A stretch of DNA of 64,000 nt from Mesostigma viride (taxonomy: Eukaryota; Streptophyta; Mesostigmatophyceae; Mesostigmatales; Mesostigmataceae): the NCBI GenBank assembly GCA_009746045.1, contig RPFO01000997.1:1-64000 (forward strand). The letters run 5' to 3'. The position numbers were made by a program, and so were the translations under genes. This document shows positions 9,590-20,778 of the stretch, one piece after another. Each line of letters opens with the position of its first letter. Position 1 is the stretch's first letter. Under the pieces are notes generated by a model that was given only the letters and a program-made list of their open reading frames with translations, made no database searches and had not been told where the DNA came from.

Positions 9590-10930
9590 ATGGCAGAAAC
9601 TCCGCCGTCAACCGCCTCCCATACTCTCTCCGAGGGGGAGGCTTCAGCGCCCAACACGATTACGCAACTAATTGCAGATGCGGAAACCATTGCAACGCAG
9701 CCCCGGGCCAGCGAGGCAGCCATTACCGCCTCCTCCAAGCGGGTTTGCGTCAACCCAGCCGACGAGATGGATCGCCAGGTCCCTTTGCCATCGTCTTCTC
9801 AACCCAACGAGGCCACCCCCATTGACGAGGACGACGCCGACGCCGACGACGACGACGCTGAGCTCGACCCAGCATCCTTCATGCCTGGCCAGGTTGTCGC
9901 CGAGCACCGGTTCTTTTCGCTTACCGCCGTGGAGGCGCGGGCCATCCTGCACCACCTGAAACCAACGACATATTCCACTCTATTTTCCCACGTCTGGCGA
10001 TACCATTTCAACGGACGAGCTTGCCGACATGGACGAGCCAGAGCTTCGACTTTCTGTTTTCCTGAGCCACGCGCAGGCCCCCTGCCTCCGGGCACTCTTT
10101 GCCGCTTTCGAGGACGCCGAGCACGGCACCGCCAACACCCCTGATGCTGCTTCCCCGGAAGCAGACCTGCACAAGCTCAATAAGGAAGTCGCAGACATGG
10201 CTGCCCAACTCGGCGCCTTGTCCACTGCTATCCGTCAAGACACTGCTGCTGCGCTCCAATCCAGCATTGCCGAGGTCAAGGCCGCCCTGGCCACACCTCC
10301 CCAGCCAGCAGCCCCCGCACCCACCAGCTATGCTAACGTGGTAAAACAGACGGACATTGCCAACCTGATGGAAGATGCAGCACGCAGGGGGGCTGCAGCC
10401 CACAAGACTGCTGTCGAGGAGGACCTGCGCTCACGCAGTATAGTGGTCCGGTATTTCCAGGTCGCAGCAGCCTGAAACGGACCTGATGCTAGCGCAACGC
10501 CTGTACCACAGCCTCATCGTGGGCCGGCTGCAACTGGGCAACGAACGCATCCGCATTGAGTCGGCAGCCTGGATGGCGGGCCAGCCTGGCCCCATCCGGG
10601 TGACCTTTGCGAATGTGGCCAGCAAGGTGAAGGTACTCCAGGCCCGCAAGCTCCTAGGCGGGAGAAACGCGCCGAGCCTCGACGACCTCCTCTCACCGGC
10701 CCAGCTAGTCATCAAGAATGGTCTGCTGGGCAGCGACGTGGCGATCAAGGCCAGGAATGAGGCCACAAGGTCTACGTCCGCCTCGTCCACGACACCCCCG
10801 TGCTATTCATCAACGGCCAGCGCACGGAGGCGCAGGCTCCTAACAAGCGGCACAAGTCGGGCCGTACCAGGCCCGCCCCAGCTGCGTCATCATCGTCTAC
10901 GCACGTCCCGGGTATGGATGGCGCCCGGTA
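9590..10930 (+). pseudogene. LINE ORF1 (RNA-binding protein), frameshifted
   Basis: Starts at ATG 9590 (MAETPPSTASHT). An acidic Asp-rich stretch lies near residue 80. The frame shifts near 10010 into the frame ending at 10475 (Ala-rich helices, then SRSIVVRYF, which resembles the first strand of an RRM) and again into a frame from 10486 (RRM-like IRVTFANVASKVKVL). It then continues to about 10920 in a further frame. Three frames together give one ORF1-like protein of about 440 residues: disordered N-terminus, helical region, RRM-like domain. Homology to L1-type ORF1p is by architecture, not proven. Confidence 0.55.
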
Positions 10931-11221
10931 AGGGCACACCCTCGCGGCCTCGCGGTACAATAGGCTTTGGGCACAGCCTTTATAAACAAGCCCCTTTCCA
11001 TCCTCATGTCGCACCGTGCGAGCATGATCAGGATGCAAGGTCGCCAGGCACGCCACGGTCAACCTTCCCGCCAATTTACCAGCCTCACACGCCTCCTAGC
11101 CCGCCTTGAGCGGGATGAGGCCCAGTCGACACGCCGGCGACCCCAGCCAGGACGGAGACGACGCATATCCGTCCTGAAAGAAAGCCTCCATGCGTTGACA
11201 AGCATTAACCCCAATCGCCAC

Positions 11222-11305
11222 CCTCCCCCTCCCCCCCCCACCCCCACCCCCACCTCCAGCACTACCCTTCTCCACCCCCACCCCCACCCCCACCCCCCCG
11301 CTAAT
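11222..11305 (+). repeat. C-rich microsatellite, CCCCCA units
   Basis: Two runs of CCCCCA separated by a short non-repetitive piece lie immediately before the ORF2 endonuclease. The ORF2 frame reads through the second run, so the repeat may be part of its N-terminal coding region. Confidence 0.7.
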
Positions 11306-11342
11306 AGGGCAACGGCCCATTCTTGGTATTGCAAGTTTTAAC

Positions 11343-14300
11343 GTGCGCACCCTCCCTGCAGATCCTTCTACGAGCGGCGGCACCCCAGCACGCCAACGCG
11401 TCGACGAGCTGATCGCCCTGTGCGCCGACAACAAGATCGCTGTTCTTGGAGTCCAGGAGCACCGACGCACCGTTGACCCTCAGCACGCGGTCAACGGTCT
11501 GCTGGTCGACGACCTGCGTGCAGGCTGGCGGTTCCACTATGGTGGCGGCGACGCGCCGGGCCAAGGTGGTGTGGGCCTCTTGTGCTCGCCGGCAGCATCA
11601 GAGCAGCTCCAGTCCATCGTGCTGCGGTCCCCGCGTGTGCTAGTGGCCACTTTTTCGGCCACTGAGGGCCATTCACACCACACGCTAACCGTTATCGTGG
11701 GATATGCACCACATGCGGGTCGAGCTCAGGCGGAACGTGAGGCCTTCTTCGACGCCCTCAAGGAGGAGGAGGCCAACATCCCAGCTCGGCACTTCCTGGT
11801 TATGCTGCTCGACGCCAACGCCACGCTGCCAGTTGGCACTGGGGGCGCTCAGTATTCCCCAACCAACACGACAGCCAACGGTAACACGCCTTTATTTGCG
11901 AATCTGCTGGCAGAATCTGCGCTGGTTGCATGCAATGCTTCTTTCGCACGCCCCGCTGAGCAGCTGGCCACCTTTTTTGGGCCGTCGGATCGGGTGGTGT
12001 GCCTTGATTATGTCTGCGTACGTCGGGCTCAGCGCCCCTCAGTTGTCGATGCTCGCGTCCTGCAAGATTCTGTCAGCACGGTGGAATCTGATCATCGTCT
12101 CGTGCTCGCTCGCATCAGATTGCGGTTTCCTGGGGTGAAACCGTCGCGACAGCTGGCACCTCAGCCAGATCTGAAAGTGCTCCGGATTGTGCTGAAGGAT
12201 GCCGACAAGATGTCAGCAGCAGAGCAGGCCGCTATGTCGCACAGGGATGATTTCCTGGCCGTATTCGACGCCGGGGGCAGCCGACAGCAGTTACACGCCA
12301 TTCCGCCGCCGGGGGATATTTCAGTGATCCTCCGTGGTGTCGCCGCCAAGTATCGCCTGGCTGCCCGCACCCTCCCCACCTTGCCTCCGCGTCGGCAGCT
12401 TGCTGTCCACCGTCACGCACCGACAGTGGTCGCCGCCAGGCAGATGCTCCGCCGCAACAGAGATCCGATCGCCAAACCTGGGCTGCAAGCAGCTCTGAGG
12501 GCCGCCTACGAGCAGGCTGAGAAGGCAGATGCTCAGCAGATGGTCAAGGACCTGCGCAGCTGCCAGCAGAAGCACGACGGCAAGGGGGCCTGGTTCTGGT
12601 ACAAGCGCCTCGGGCACCCGGACGGCCTCGGCCGGCCCCACCGCCACGACGTCCCCGGCGCCCCAGCCAAGCGGCTTCGTACCTGGGCCACGGCCACGGC
12701 CGAGGTCGTGGGGACAGCTGCGCCGCCCCCACCCCTGCTCCCAGCCGCCGCCGCCCGCCCGGCCGCCCTGGCCGGCCCCGCAGGGCCCCCGGCCCCGCCT
12801 AGGTCAGCGGCGGACTACCTAGTCCCCCCGCTGGTCGGCCCACTTGGCGACCCGTCTGACATGCCTCCTTTCACCTCTCGCGAGGTCACGGAGGCGGTCC
12901 AGCGCCTGCGTTATGACGCAGCCACCGGCTCTGACGAGATTCCGGCCGCAGTTGTAAAACTTGCAGCCGAATTCGAGGACACAGGTGTTATGCTGCTCTT
13001 CCGGGACATCTGCAACCGCCTTCTGCTGTCGTCGCAACCACCTCCAGCGGCCTGGCAACACAGTTTTCGCACGATGCTGTACAAGAACAAGGGGTCGCCT
13101 GCCGACCCCGGCAACTACAGAGGGGTGTGCATTCAAAGTGCCCCCCTCAAGCTTCTTATGCGGCTCATCCTGAACCGCCTGCGCACGGCCCTGGACGGTC
13201 ACCTCAGCGAGACTCAGCACGGCTTCCGTTCAGGTCGCAACACAGTACAGGCGCTCTTCGCTACTCGCCGACTGGTGGAGGAACTGCAACGCCTTCAGCC
13301 TGGTGAGTCCCCTTTGCACCTTGTGCTGGTGGACTTCATCAAAGCCTTCGATTCGGTTTTCTGGCCTGCGCTTTGGGACATCCTCGAGTTGTTCCGGATC
13401 CCCCGCCCCCTGATTGCTGTCATCCGCAACCTGTATGAAGGGTCCACCACTTCGGTGCGCACTTCTTACGGGACCACGCCCCCATGCCCTTTACAGAAGG
13501 GTGTGTGGCAGGGCTGCGTGCTGTCGCCCTACCTGTTCATTATTGTTGTCGAATACGTAATGATTCAGGCGCGCAAGCGATTTGCCCGCATCGTGGGCAG
13601 GGAACCAGGAGTGCAGGTTGCTAACAAATTCTGGCATGGCGGTGCGGACACGGAGATTCGGCTAGCAGACATCATTTACGCAGACGACACCACCCTCTTC
13701 GAGGACACTGAGCACGTGCAGACATGGCTTGACTGCCTGGCTCTCGAGGCCCGTGCAGTGGGGCTTGAGGTCAGCAAGAAGACAGAGGCCCTGGCGGTTG
13801 GGCTCACCAACTCACCGCCGCCCCTCTATCTCCTAGACGGCTCTCAAGTCCTGTATCGGGACCGCGTTAAGCTGCTGGGCAGCCTGCTCCCCAGGTGCGA
13901 GGTTGATGTGGACCATCGCATCTCCCTCGCCTGGCACGCTTTACGCCAGTACCGGGCCCTGTGGCGCAAGCCCCTGGGCAAGATCGAGAAACAGGACCTG
14001 TTCAAGGTCCTCGTCCTTCCTGTTCTCACGTATGGCGCCGAAACGTGGACCCTCACCGCCGACCTGCCCCGCAAGCTGCATGGACGGCGCGGTCACCAAC
14101 ATGCTGCGTTCCATTTTCAGAGTAGGATATGCTGCTCATGTCCGCAATGAGGACCTGTACCAGGGCATGCCCTATATCACCAGCACCACGGGCAACGCCG
14201 CCTGCAGCTAGTAGGGCACCTAGCTCGCACCAACCAGGTAGACACCTCACGTGGCCCCCCCGCAGGACTGCGACCAGCCCAGCCTGGCCGGCACCTCCTG

Positions 14301-14477
14301 ACGTGGGCTGGGCCCAGTGATGTTAGACGCCGCAAGGCCCGCACTTTCAAAGAACAGCTAGTCGAGGACATGGGGGGCCTAGGCCTCTCCGTGATTTGGA
14401 AGAAGATGATGGACAAGGCCAAGTGGGCCCAGGTCATAGAGGACAACGAGCCCCCCCAGTTATATGCAATTCGATGA
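11343..14477 (+). pseudogene. LINE ORF2: APE endonuclease plus reverse transcriptase, 3' frameshifts
   Basis: A 935-residue frame (11343-14150). The endonuclease signature ASFNVRTL begins just upstream of the GTG at 11343, so the true start lies further 5'. Endonuclease: VQEHR, LLDANA, ESDHRLVLARI (about residues 1-260). RT: NYRGVCI, QHGFRSGRN, LVDFIKAFDSV, GVWQGCVLSPYLF and catalytic IYADDTTLF near residue 778. A conserved tail LTYGAETWTL follows. The frame is lost near 14080 and again near 14195; the remaining tail (GHLARTNQVDT, then a Trp/Lys-rich end) continues in another frame to the stop at 14477. Two 3' shifts make this copy probably inactive. Tail motifs resemble RTE/L1-type LINEs. 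Confidence 0.85.
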
Positions 14478-14543
14478 CCCGACTAGTATCGGCCTTAGCC
14501 TTGCCGGCGCAAGCAAAAGTTTTAGTTATATACATCGATTCCT
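14467..14543. repeat. direct repeat, copy 1 of 2 (77 bp)
   Basis: Identical to 15053-15129. Each copy leads into the same terminal sequence AGTTATATACATCGATTCC, so both inverted-repeat elements (14524-14600 and 15110-24402) have the same left flank. This suggests duplication of one insertion end, not two independent insertions. Confidence 0.8.
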
Positions 14544-14600
14544 GCGGAATCGACACTAAGCGCTTAGTATCGATTCCGTAAGGAATCGTTGTATATAACT
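14524..14600. mobile_element. 77-bp palindromic mini-element made of two element ends
   Basis: The first 40 bases match the left terminus of the 9.3 kb element at 15110, and the last 37 match its right terminus at 24402 in inverted order, with nothing between. It looks like an internal deletion that kept only the tips. Each tip contains the hairpin CGATTCC-n4-GGAATCG. Confidence 0.7.
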
Positions 14601-14628
14601 AAGACTGTTGCGACACGCCGGCATCCCG

Positions 14629-14639
14629 GGTTCGAATCC
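14629..14639 (+). promoter_or_regulatory. RNA polymerase III B-box-like sequence
   Basis: GGTTCGAATCC matches the B-box consensus, and the flanks form a near T-arm with four of five pairs. No matching A box or full cloverleaf was found upstream, where the mini-element ends 29 bases before. It could be the 3' half of a tRNA gene or a tRNA-derived SINE. Confidence 0.3.
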
Positions 14640-14949
14640 CGCTGGGATCGTTCCGGGGGTGGATTTTTCGCCTAGTAATGCGAATAACGTTGCGGACGCT
14701 AATCGTTCGGCCTAATATGTTAATCGAAATAGGCAAGTGCTCTCCGCTTACTAGGCGGAGTACCAGTGCTAGCTATTCGACTGATATGATGTGCTCAACC
14801 GGCTAATCATCTGTGTTGTTCGACGTCGCTCCGAAAATCGGCTAAGTCCCCGAAATCGGCTAATTTCCACGCGATGTCTCGCTATAATCGACTAGGCCTA
14901 GTTCGGTGGCTCGCTGGGCACCGACTAGTATGATAGGCCGCTGGCCTCT

Positions 14950-15060
14950 GACCCCCTGTCGAATAGGAAATTTCGACAATCGAATAAGGAAAATTCGATA
15001 ATCGAATAGGAAAGTTCGATGGTCGAATAGGCAACTTCGATAATCGAATAGCCAATTCGA
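14950..15060. repeat. degenerate tandem repeat of about 21 bp
   Basis: Five imperfect units around TCGATAATCGAATAGGAAA lie directly upstream of the second direct repeat. The preceding 14650-14950 is AT/CG-mixed sequence with many CTAGT and CGGCTAA words and no coding signal. Confidence 0.6.
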
Positions 15061-15109
15061 TGACCCGACTAGTATCGGCCTTAGCCTTGCCGGCGCAAGC
15101 AAAAGTTTT

Positions 15110-15160
15110 AGTTATATACATCGATTCCTTACGGAATCGACACTAAGCGCACTAGTAACT
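15110..15160 (+). repeat. left terminal inverted repeat of the 9.3 kb element
   Basis: Begins AGTTATATACATCGATTCC and matches the reverse complement of 24352-24402 with 2 differences in 51. It contains a stem-loop with arms TCGATTCC/GGAATCGA. Confidence 0.8.
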
Positions 15161-15345
15161 CGTTTCTGATAAAAAAACTGATAACCCTGATAAACGCCTG
15201 ATAAAACTGATAAACGCCTGATAAAAAAATGATAAACGCTGATAAACGCTGATAAACGCTGATAAACGCTGATAAACGCTGATAAACGCTGATAATATCA
15301 GGACGCGTGGTTGATAAATCCTGATAATTCCTGATATGTGCCAAA
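15161..15345 (+). repeat. left subterminal array of TGATAAACGC units
   Basis: At least six perfect consecutive GATAAACGCT units lie near 15230-15295, flanked by variants (CTGATAAAAC, CTGATAACC). The same motif occurs inverted next to the right terminus. The following 15345-16370 shows no gene. Confidence 0.85.
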
Positions 15346-16372
15346 AACTGATTTTTTTACAGAAGTTTTATCTGGCTTTTGTCAGGAGCATGAAACCAAC
15401 CTGACAAATCTGAAAAAAAGCACTGATATACTGGACGGGACTGACAAAGCAACTCACGGCACTGACAAAACTGATGAACTGTGCGGCAACACAGCATGCA
15501 CTCACATCATGCAATTAAGCCGCGACGCTGCGTCTAAGTGTCCACGGTAATTCCCGGGTATAAAAATGACTGAAATTTGCGCGAGGTGCATGTTGAGTTG
15601 TGTCAAAGGCTATGGTGCTTGAAAATTTATTGTGCACGGATCACGAAGCCATTTGGCCCCGGATTTCTCTTGTTCGATCGGCATTGACGTAAGAAAATTT
15701 ATTCTGCCAAAAAAAAGGCGGCAAACTGTTATTTATTCATTGGCTACGAGGGGAAACACGCAGCTGGCCAGTTTGCTCATGATCACGGCTCGAGTGCACC
15801 GACCCGTGCGGCTTCAAGGTAACCTCTAGAGCAGATAAAGACGCTTGCAACGTATCCCCACACTTTCTAACGATTCCTAACATCATTTCCCAGAAAGAGT
15901 GTCTGTTTTCCGTTAATTTTGCGTTTCCATGTTGCACGCAAATTTTCCGAAAAAGTCAGATTTATAGGAGCGCTGACAGGGGCAACCATGTATGTCGTGG
16001 ATTTATTCGCTTTTACGCCATTTCTTGCAGATTTGTGACTTCCCTTGGGGGGAGCAACATTGTCCGCTGCATGTACTGCGGGCGGGGCTAGCTGCCGATT
16101 TCTTAGGTGTGCCCGGGGTGCGAGAGAAGCAGCATCTACTGGTTTCTATCGTTGTAACCCGCTTTTAACCGGCGTGTTGTAGTGGTTTAAGCGTGCGGCG
16201 ACGGGCGAAAAGAACTCTTACCCTGCCGCCATGGCCTGAGGAGGCACTCCGACAAGGACTGGGGCGGGCGGGCAAAATAAAACGCGACAGTGCCCGCACC
16301 CCGCCGGCGCACCCCGGCGAACAAGACAAAGCGCACCGTCCCCCCCTGGGCCCATCGCTGCCGTCGCCGGGC
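15346..16372. other. no gene recognised
   Basis: AT-rich to mixed sequence inside the 9.3 kb element. Short open frames only, with no domain, splice-supported exon or strong repeat; scattered CTGACAAA words continue the subterminal motif to about 15470. Confidence 0.5.
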
Positions 16373-17370
16373 GGGGAGGGAGGGAGGGAGGGAGGGAGGG
16401 AGGGAGGGGGGAGGGAGGGAGGGAGGGAGGGAGGGAGGGCGACGGAGAGGGAGAAAGGGACGGAGGGAGGGACGGAGGTAGGTAGGGAGGGAGGAGGGAG
16501 GGAGGGAGGGAGGGAGGGAGGGAGGGAGGGAGGGAGGGAGGGAGGGAGGGAGGGAGGGAGGGAGGAGGGAGGGAGGGAGGGAGGGAGGGAGGGAGGAGGG
16601 AGGGAGGGAGGGAGGGAGAGGAGAGGGAGAGGGAGAGGGAGAGGAGGGAGGGAGGGAGGGAGGAGAGGGAGGGAGGGAGGGAGGAGGGAGGGAGGGAGGG
16701 AGGGAGGAGGGAGGGAGGAGGGAGGGAGGGAGGGAGGGAGGGAGGGAGGGAGAGGGAGGGAGGGAGGGAGGGAGGGAGGGAGGGAGGGAGGGAGGGAGGG
16801 AGGGAGGGAGGAGGGAGGGAGGAGGGAGGAGGGAGGGAGGGAGGAGAGGGAGGGAGGGAGGGAGGGCGACGGAGAGGGAGAAAGGGACGGAGGAGGGAGG
16901 GAGGGAGGGAGGGAGGGAGGGAGGGAGGAGGGAGGGAGGGAGGGAGGAGGGAGGGAGGGAGGGAGGAGGGAGGGAGGGAGGAGGGAGGGAGGGAGGGAGG
17001 GAGGGAGGGACGGAGGGACGGAGGGAGGGAGGGAGGAAGCAGGGAGGAGGAGGGAGGGAGGGAGGGAGGAGGGACGGAGGACGGAGGGACGGAGGGACGG
17101 AGGAGGAGGGAGGGAGGGAGGAGGGAGGGAGGGAGGGAGGGAGGGAGGAGGGAGGAGGGAGGGAGGGAGGGAGGAGGGAGGGAGGGAGGGAGGGAGGGAG
17201 GGAGGGAGGAGGGAGGGAGGGAGGGAGGAGGGAGGGAGGGAGGGAGGGACGGAGGGACGGAGGGACGGAGGGAGGTAGGGAGGGAAGGAGGGAGGTAGGG
17301 AGGGACGGAGGACGGAGGGACGGAGGGAGGGAGGGACGGAGGGAGGGAGGGAGGGAGGGAGGGAGGGCGT
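16373..17370. repeat. GGGA microsatellite, about 1 kb
   Basis: Near-continuous GGGA/GGA units on the plus strand with interspersed CGGA variants and a duplicated patch GGGCGACGGAGAGGGAGAAA near 16437 and 16863. An all-purine strand of this kind can form quadruplexes and triplexes. The long open frames on both strands are artefacts of the repeat. Confidence 0.95.
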
Positions 17371-17384
17371 GCATGGTTATACGG

Positions 17385-17505
17385 GTGGGTGGGTGTGGGT
17401 GGGTGGGTGGGTGGGTGGGTGGGTGGGTGGGTGGGGGTGTGGGTGGGTGGGTGGGTGGCTGGGTGGCTGGGTGGGTGTGTGGGTCCCTGGGTAGGTGGGT
17501 TGGGA
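17385..17505. repeat. GGGT microsatellite
   Basis: GGGT units with GTGT and GGCT variants directly follow the GGGA array. G-tracts of three or more at 4-bp spacing fit the G-quadruplex pattern. Confidence 0.9.
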
Positions 17506-18690
17506 AGGTGTGCTTTTTATTATGATGATTAGCTAGTAAGTTACATGTGTGTTATTGGTGCACATGCTGACGTTGTATCATGGGCGTGTGCCCCTAAGTC
17601 TGCCTTCCTGCAATGTCATATAAAATATAGTAGTATAATGTAGATGTGTTGTTGGGATCCTGACTATATATCCCAAACTGGAATGATTGACATGCAACTA
17701 TGAGATTAAGCCCTTGAAAAACAATTACTAGGAACTGCATTTGCAGTTCTATGTTTGCTAGCATTTGTCACCTATTTGTCATGCAAACAGTCTGAATTTA
17801 TTGTGGGCATGCTGTATGGGATGTGTTTAGAACATGTGCAAAGTTCTAGGCCCAACTGAGGTCATTTGGTGTTCTGATACATGCATACATGCCAGAAAGT
17901 GCCGAAAATACGGTATTTTATGCTAGCAAATGTCACCATGTTTCCATGCTGCCAAATCCCAAATTTTTAATTTGACCACATGGGATCATACCAAATCTGA
18001 TAAGGAACCTTGGTGCCAAATTTGTGGTCAAACTGACCATTATTCCATCTCCTACTAATTTTTAGGGGAAGAAAATGGGTTTTCGAATTGATGTGCTGAT
18101 GAAGGCATGACATTCACACCATGAGACAAGGCACGGCTTGTCAATGCCATGATGTAGGGTAGAGTTGATGTTGATGGATTTTGTAGATAGATATGGTAGA
18201 TAGATGTTGTAGATAGATTAGACCGGTAGGACTGGTTGCACCCATCCATCGATCCATCGGGGTTAATGCTCCGTGACTCCCCAACGGGAGCACGAGTCTA
18301 ATTAATTAATTAATTAATGTGCACAAAATTAATTAATTAATTAACTAGCTTAATAATTAATTGGCGTGTCACGAGTTGAATACAAAATTTAAACTGATGA
18401 ATTGGCGTCTCCGCATGTGCAGAGGACATGCATGGGGGTGCTAGTCCTCTTTAAGTGATTTGGAGAAAGATGATGGACATGGCCACGTGGGCCCATGGTC
18501 ATGAATTTATTGATTAATTAATAGACACGTGACTGTGCAGGTCATAGAGGCCAACAAGCCCCATGCAGTGGGGAAGGAACGTGTTTTCAAACGAGGGCGG
18601 CATGCCAACCAAGACCCCTAGGGTCGCGACCATCACAAAGAGAACATAGAACTGTTTTGTAGATAGCTTTGACCGGTAGGATTGCGTGCA
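17506..18690. other. no gene; hairpin-TTAATTAA repeat ends
   Basis: AT-rich sequence without coding signal. At 18253-18360 a repeated motif occurs: a hairpin (TGCTCCGTGACTCCCCAAC...GGGAGCA) followed by TTAATTAA runs. The same hairpin recurs at 18935-18975, 24592-24640 and 37850-37890, indicating a dispersed small element family. Confidence 0.5.
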
Positions 18691-18697
18691 CCCCTCG

Positions 18698-18930
18698 ACT
18701 CCCTCCCTCCCTCCCTCCCTCCCCCCTCCCTCCCTCCCTCCCTCCCCCCCTCCCTCCCTCCCTCCCTCCCTCCCTCCCCCTCCCTCCCTCCCTCCCTCCA
18801 TCCATCCACCCTAAACCCTCCCTCCCTCCCTCCCTCCCTCCCTCCCTCCCTCCCTCCCTCCCTCCCTCCCTCCCTCCCTCCCTCCCTCCCTCCACCCTAA
18901 ACCCTCCCTCCCTCCCTCCCTCCCTCCCTC
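18698..18930. repeat. CCCT microsatellite with CACCCTAAA interruptions
   Basis: CCCT units on the plus strand, the complement orientation of the GGGA array at 16.4 kb. It is broken at about 18798 and 18893 by CCACCCTAAACC. Confidence 0.95.
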
Positions 18931-19555
18931 CATCCGGGTTAATGCTCCGTGATGTCCCAGTGGAAGCACGAGTTTAATTATATAATTAATTAATGTGGAC
19001 ATGTGTGTGCATGGGCAAAAGCTGGCTAACTCAATCAAAAGACGTGATAATAATTTAGTACTTAATAAGTTAATTAATAAGACATGTGCACCGTGTGTAC
19101 AACAGGCATCAGTAATCACCGATAAGTAAACCACGGCAACCACGATGTTAGATCATGGATCCAAGTCGACAAAGCTGCTGTCACGGTATCCTACATGTCC
19201 TAACCCCTGCATGACACGCGGGAGGGGCACCGTGTTCCGTGGTGTCCCTGGAGCGTTCTCTGGGCAAGGCCTGGAAACAAAAGGCCGAGCATTGCGAAAC
19301 AACTCCTCCACTTCAGACATCGTGGGTACCGGGAAAGCAAGGGGGCCCAACCTTTTGGTGTGGTAATAGACATTGTGACACAAGTTAAATAGCCCTGAAT
19401 CCACAACCCGGCGACAGGTCCTGTCTGTTGGTCGACATTTTTCTTTTGCAGCTGGCCATTGTAGGTAGGTATGAATGATCTCGATGCTGTCAATTACGAT
19501 GATACACGAGGTAGTCTATACCTAGGATCGAGAGCTTCTTCTTGTATGGCAATGC
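18931..19555. other. no gene recognised
   Basis: Mixed AT-rich sequence with one TTAATTAA-hairpin motif at its start. No long or motif-bearing frame on either strand. Confidence 0.4.
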
Positions 19556-20180
19556 CGGCTGGGCGATGACGGTGACGGCCGTCACCGTCATCGCCCTCGA
19601 CGGGCGTGATGAAAAGTACCTGGTTGATAGGCGGCAGCTATTCACAATATAGGCCGTTTTTTATTACTCCGAATAAAGAGTTAAGAGGTTGGCCCTCGGC
19701 AGGGCGATGACGGGGCGCTGACGGGGCGATGACGGGGCGATGACGGGGCGTTCACGCGCGTGATGAATACAACCTGTTTGATAGGCAGCGGCTATTGGTA
19801 ATATACTTTGTTGATTAAGAGAAGAGTTTAGATGTTGGCCCGTCGAGGGCGATGACGGTGACGGCCGTCACCGTCATCGCCCTCGACGGGCGTGATGAAA
19901 AGTACCTGGTTGATAGGCGGCAGCTATTCACAATATAGGCCGTTTTTTATTACTCCGAATAAAGAGTTAAGAGGTTGGCCCTCGGCAGGGCGATGACGGG
20001 GCGCTGACGGGGCGATGACGGGGCGATGACGGGGCGTTCACGCGCGTGATGAATACAACCTGTTTGATAGGCAGCGGCTATTGGTAATATACTTTGTTGA
20101 TTAAGAGAAGAGTTTAGATGTTGGCCCGTCGAGGGCGATGACGGTGACGAGGGTCACCGTCATCGCCCTCGACGGGCGTG
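19556..20180. repeat. 287-bp tandem repeat carrying long palindromes
   Basis: Units start near 19564, 19851 and 20137. Each carries GCGATGACGGTGACGG and its reverse complement back to back. The middle copy is a perfect 54-bp palindrome (19838-19891, centre 19864/19865). The third copy is imperfect at the centre and the first has a shorter left arm. Each unit also has four GATGACGGGGC-type repeats. Confidence 0.9.
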
Positions 20181-20272
20181 ATGAAAAGCCCATGTTTTAT
20201 ATGCGGTAGCTATTGGTAGTCCGTAGTATATAGGTCGTTGACTATCACTCCGAATAAAGAGTTAACAGGTTA

Positions 20273-20778
20273 AGTGTCGGCGCTTGCATACTGTACATAT
20301 GTTATGTAGTGGCGTGATCCACAACGTCGTTGTGGGTCACTTTACTACATACAGTGCATACAGTGCCTTAGCGTGTGGCAGTAGACCGAAGTGCACCCGG
20401 CGTGTACACCCGTGTACACCCGGAGTGTACACCCGTGTGCACCCACTTCGTTGTGGGTCACGCCACTACATACAGTGCATACTGCATACAGTGCCTTAGC
20501 GTGTGGCAGTAGACCGAAGTGCACCCGGCGTGTACACCCGTGTACACCCGGAGTGTACACCCGTGTGCACCCACTTCGTTGTGGGTCACGCCACTACATA
20601 CAGTGCATACAGTGCCTTAGCGTGTGGCAGTAGACCGAAGTGCACCCGGCGTGTACACCCGTGTACACCCGGAGTGTACACCCGTGTGTACCCGGGAGTG
20701 CACTGCGAAGTGGAGCGTGACCCACAACGACGTTGTGGATCACGCCACTCCAAACAGCACATACCAAGCGCCGACACT
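20273..20778. mobile_element. 506-bp TA-flanked inverted-repeat element
   Basis: Ends AGTGTCGGCGCTTG and its inverse, flanked by TA on both sides as in Tc1/mariner-type insertions. Subterminal parts (GTGATCCACAACG...CGTTGTGGGTCAC) are themselves hairpins. The interior is a roughly 120-bp tandem repeat in three copies with CGTGTACACCCG words. It has no coding capacity and is nested in the 9.3 kb element. Confidence 0.6.

Larger units (their letters stand above)
9419..14477 (+). mobile_element. APE-type non-LTR retrotransposon (LINE) with ORF1 and ORF2
   Basis: A roughly 5 kb element: 5' UTR (9419-9589, related to 25661-25773 and inverted at 42316-42450), a frame-broken ORF1, a C-rich linker and ORF2 with apurinic-type endonuclease plus RT. 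The 3' limit is taken as the ORF2 stop at 14477; no poly-A or target duplication was identified. Related RT fragments lie at 40845-42173 and 43389-43970. Confidence 0.8.

Noticed and set aside
14590-14660. Complete tRNA gene
   Set aside because: Only a B-box/T-arm-like sequence is present; no acceptor, D or anticodon arms could be paired upstream.
16187-17374. Pro-Ser-Leu-rich 395-codon frame and Gly-Arg-Glu 361-codon frame
   Set aside because: Translations of the GGGA microsatellite in both directions.
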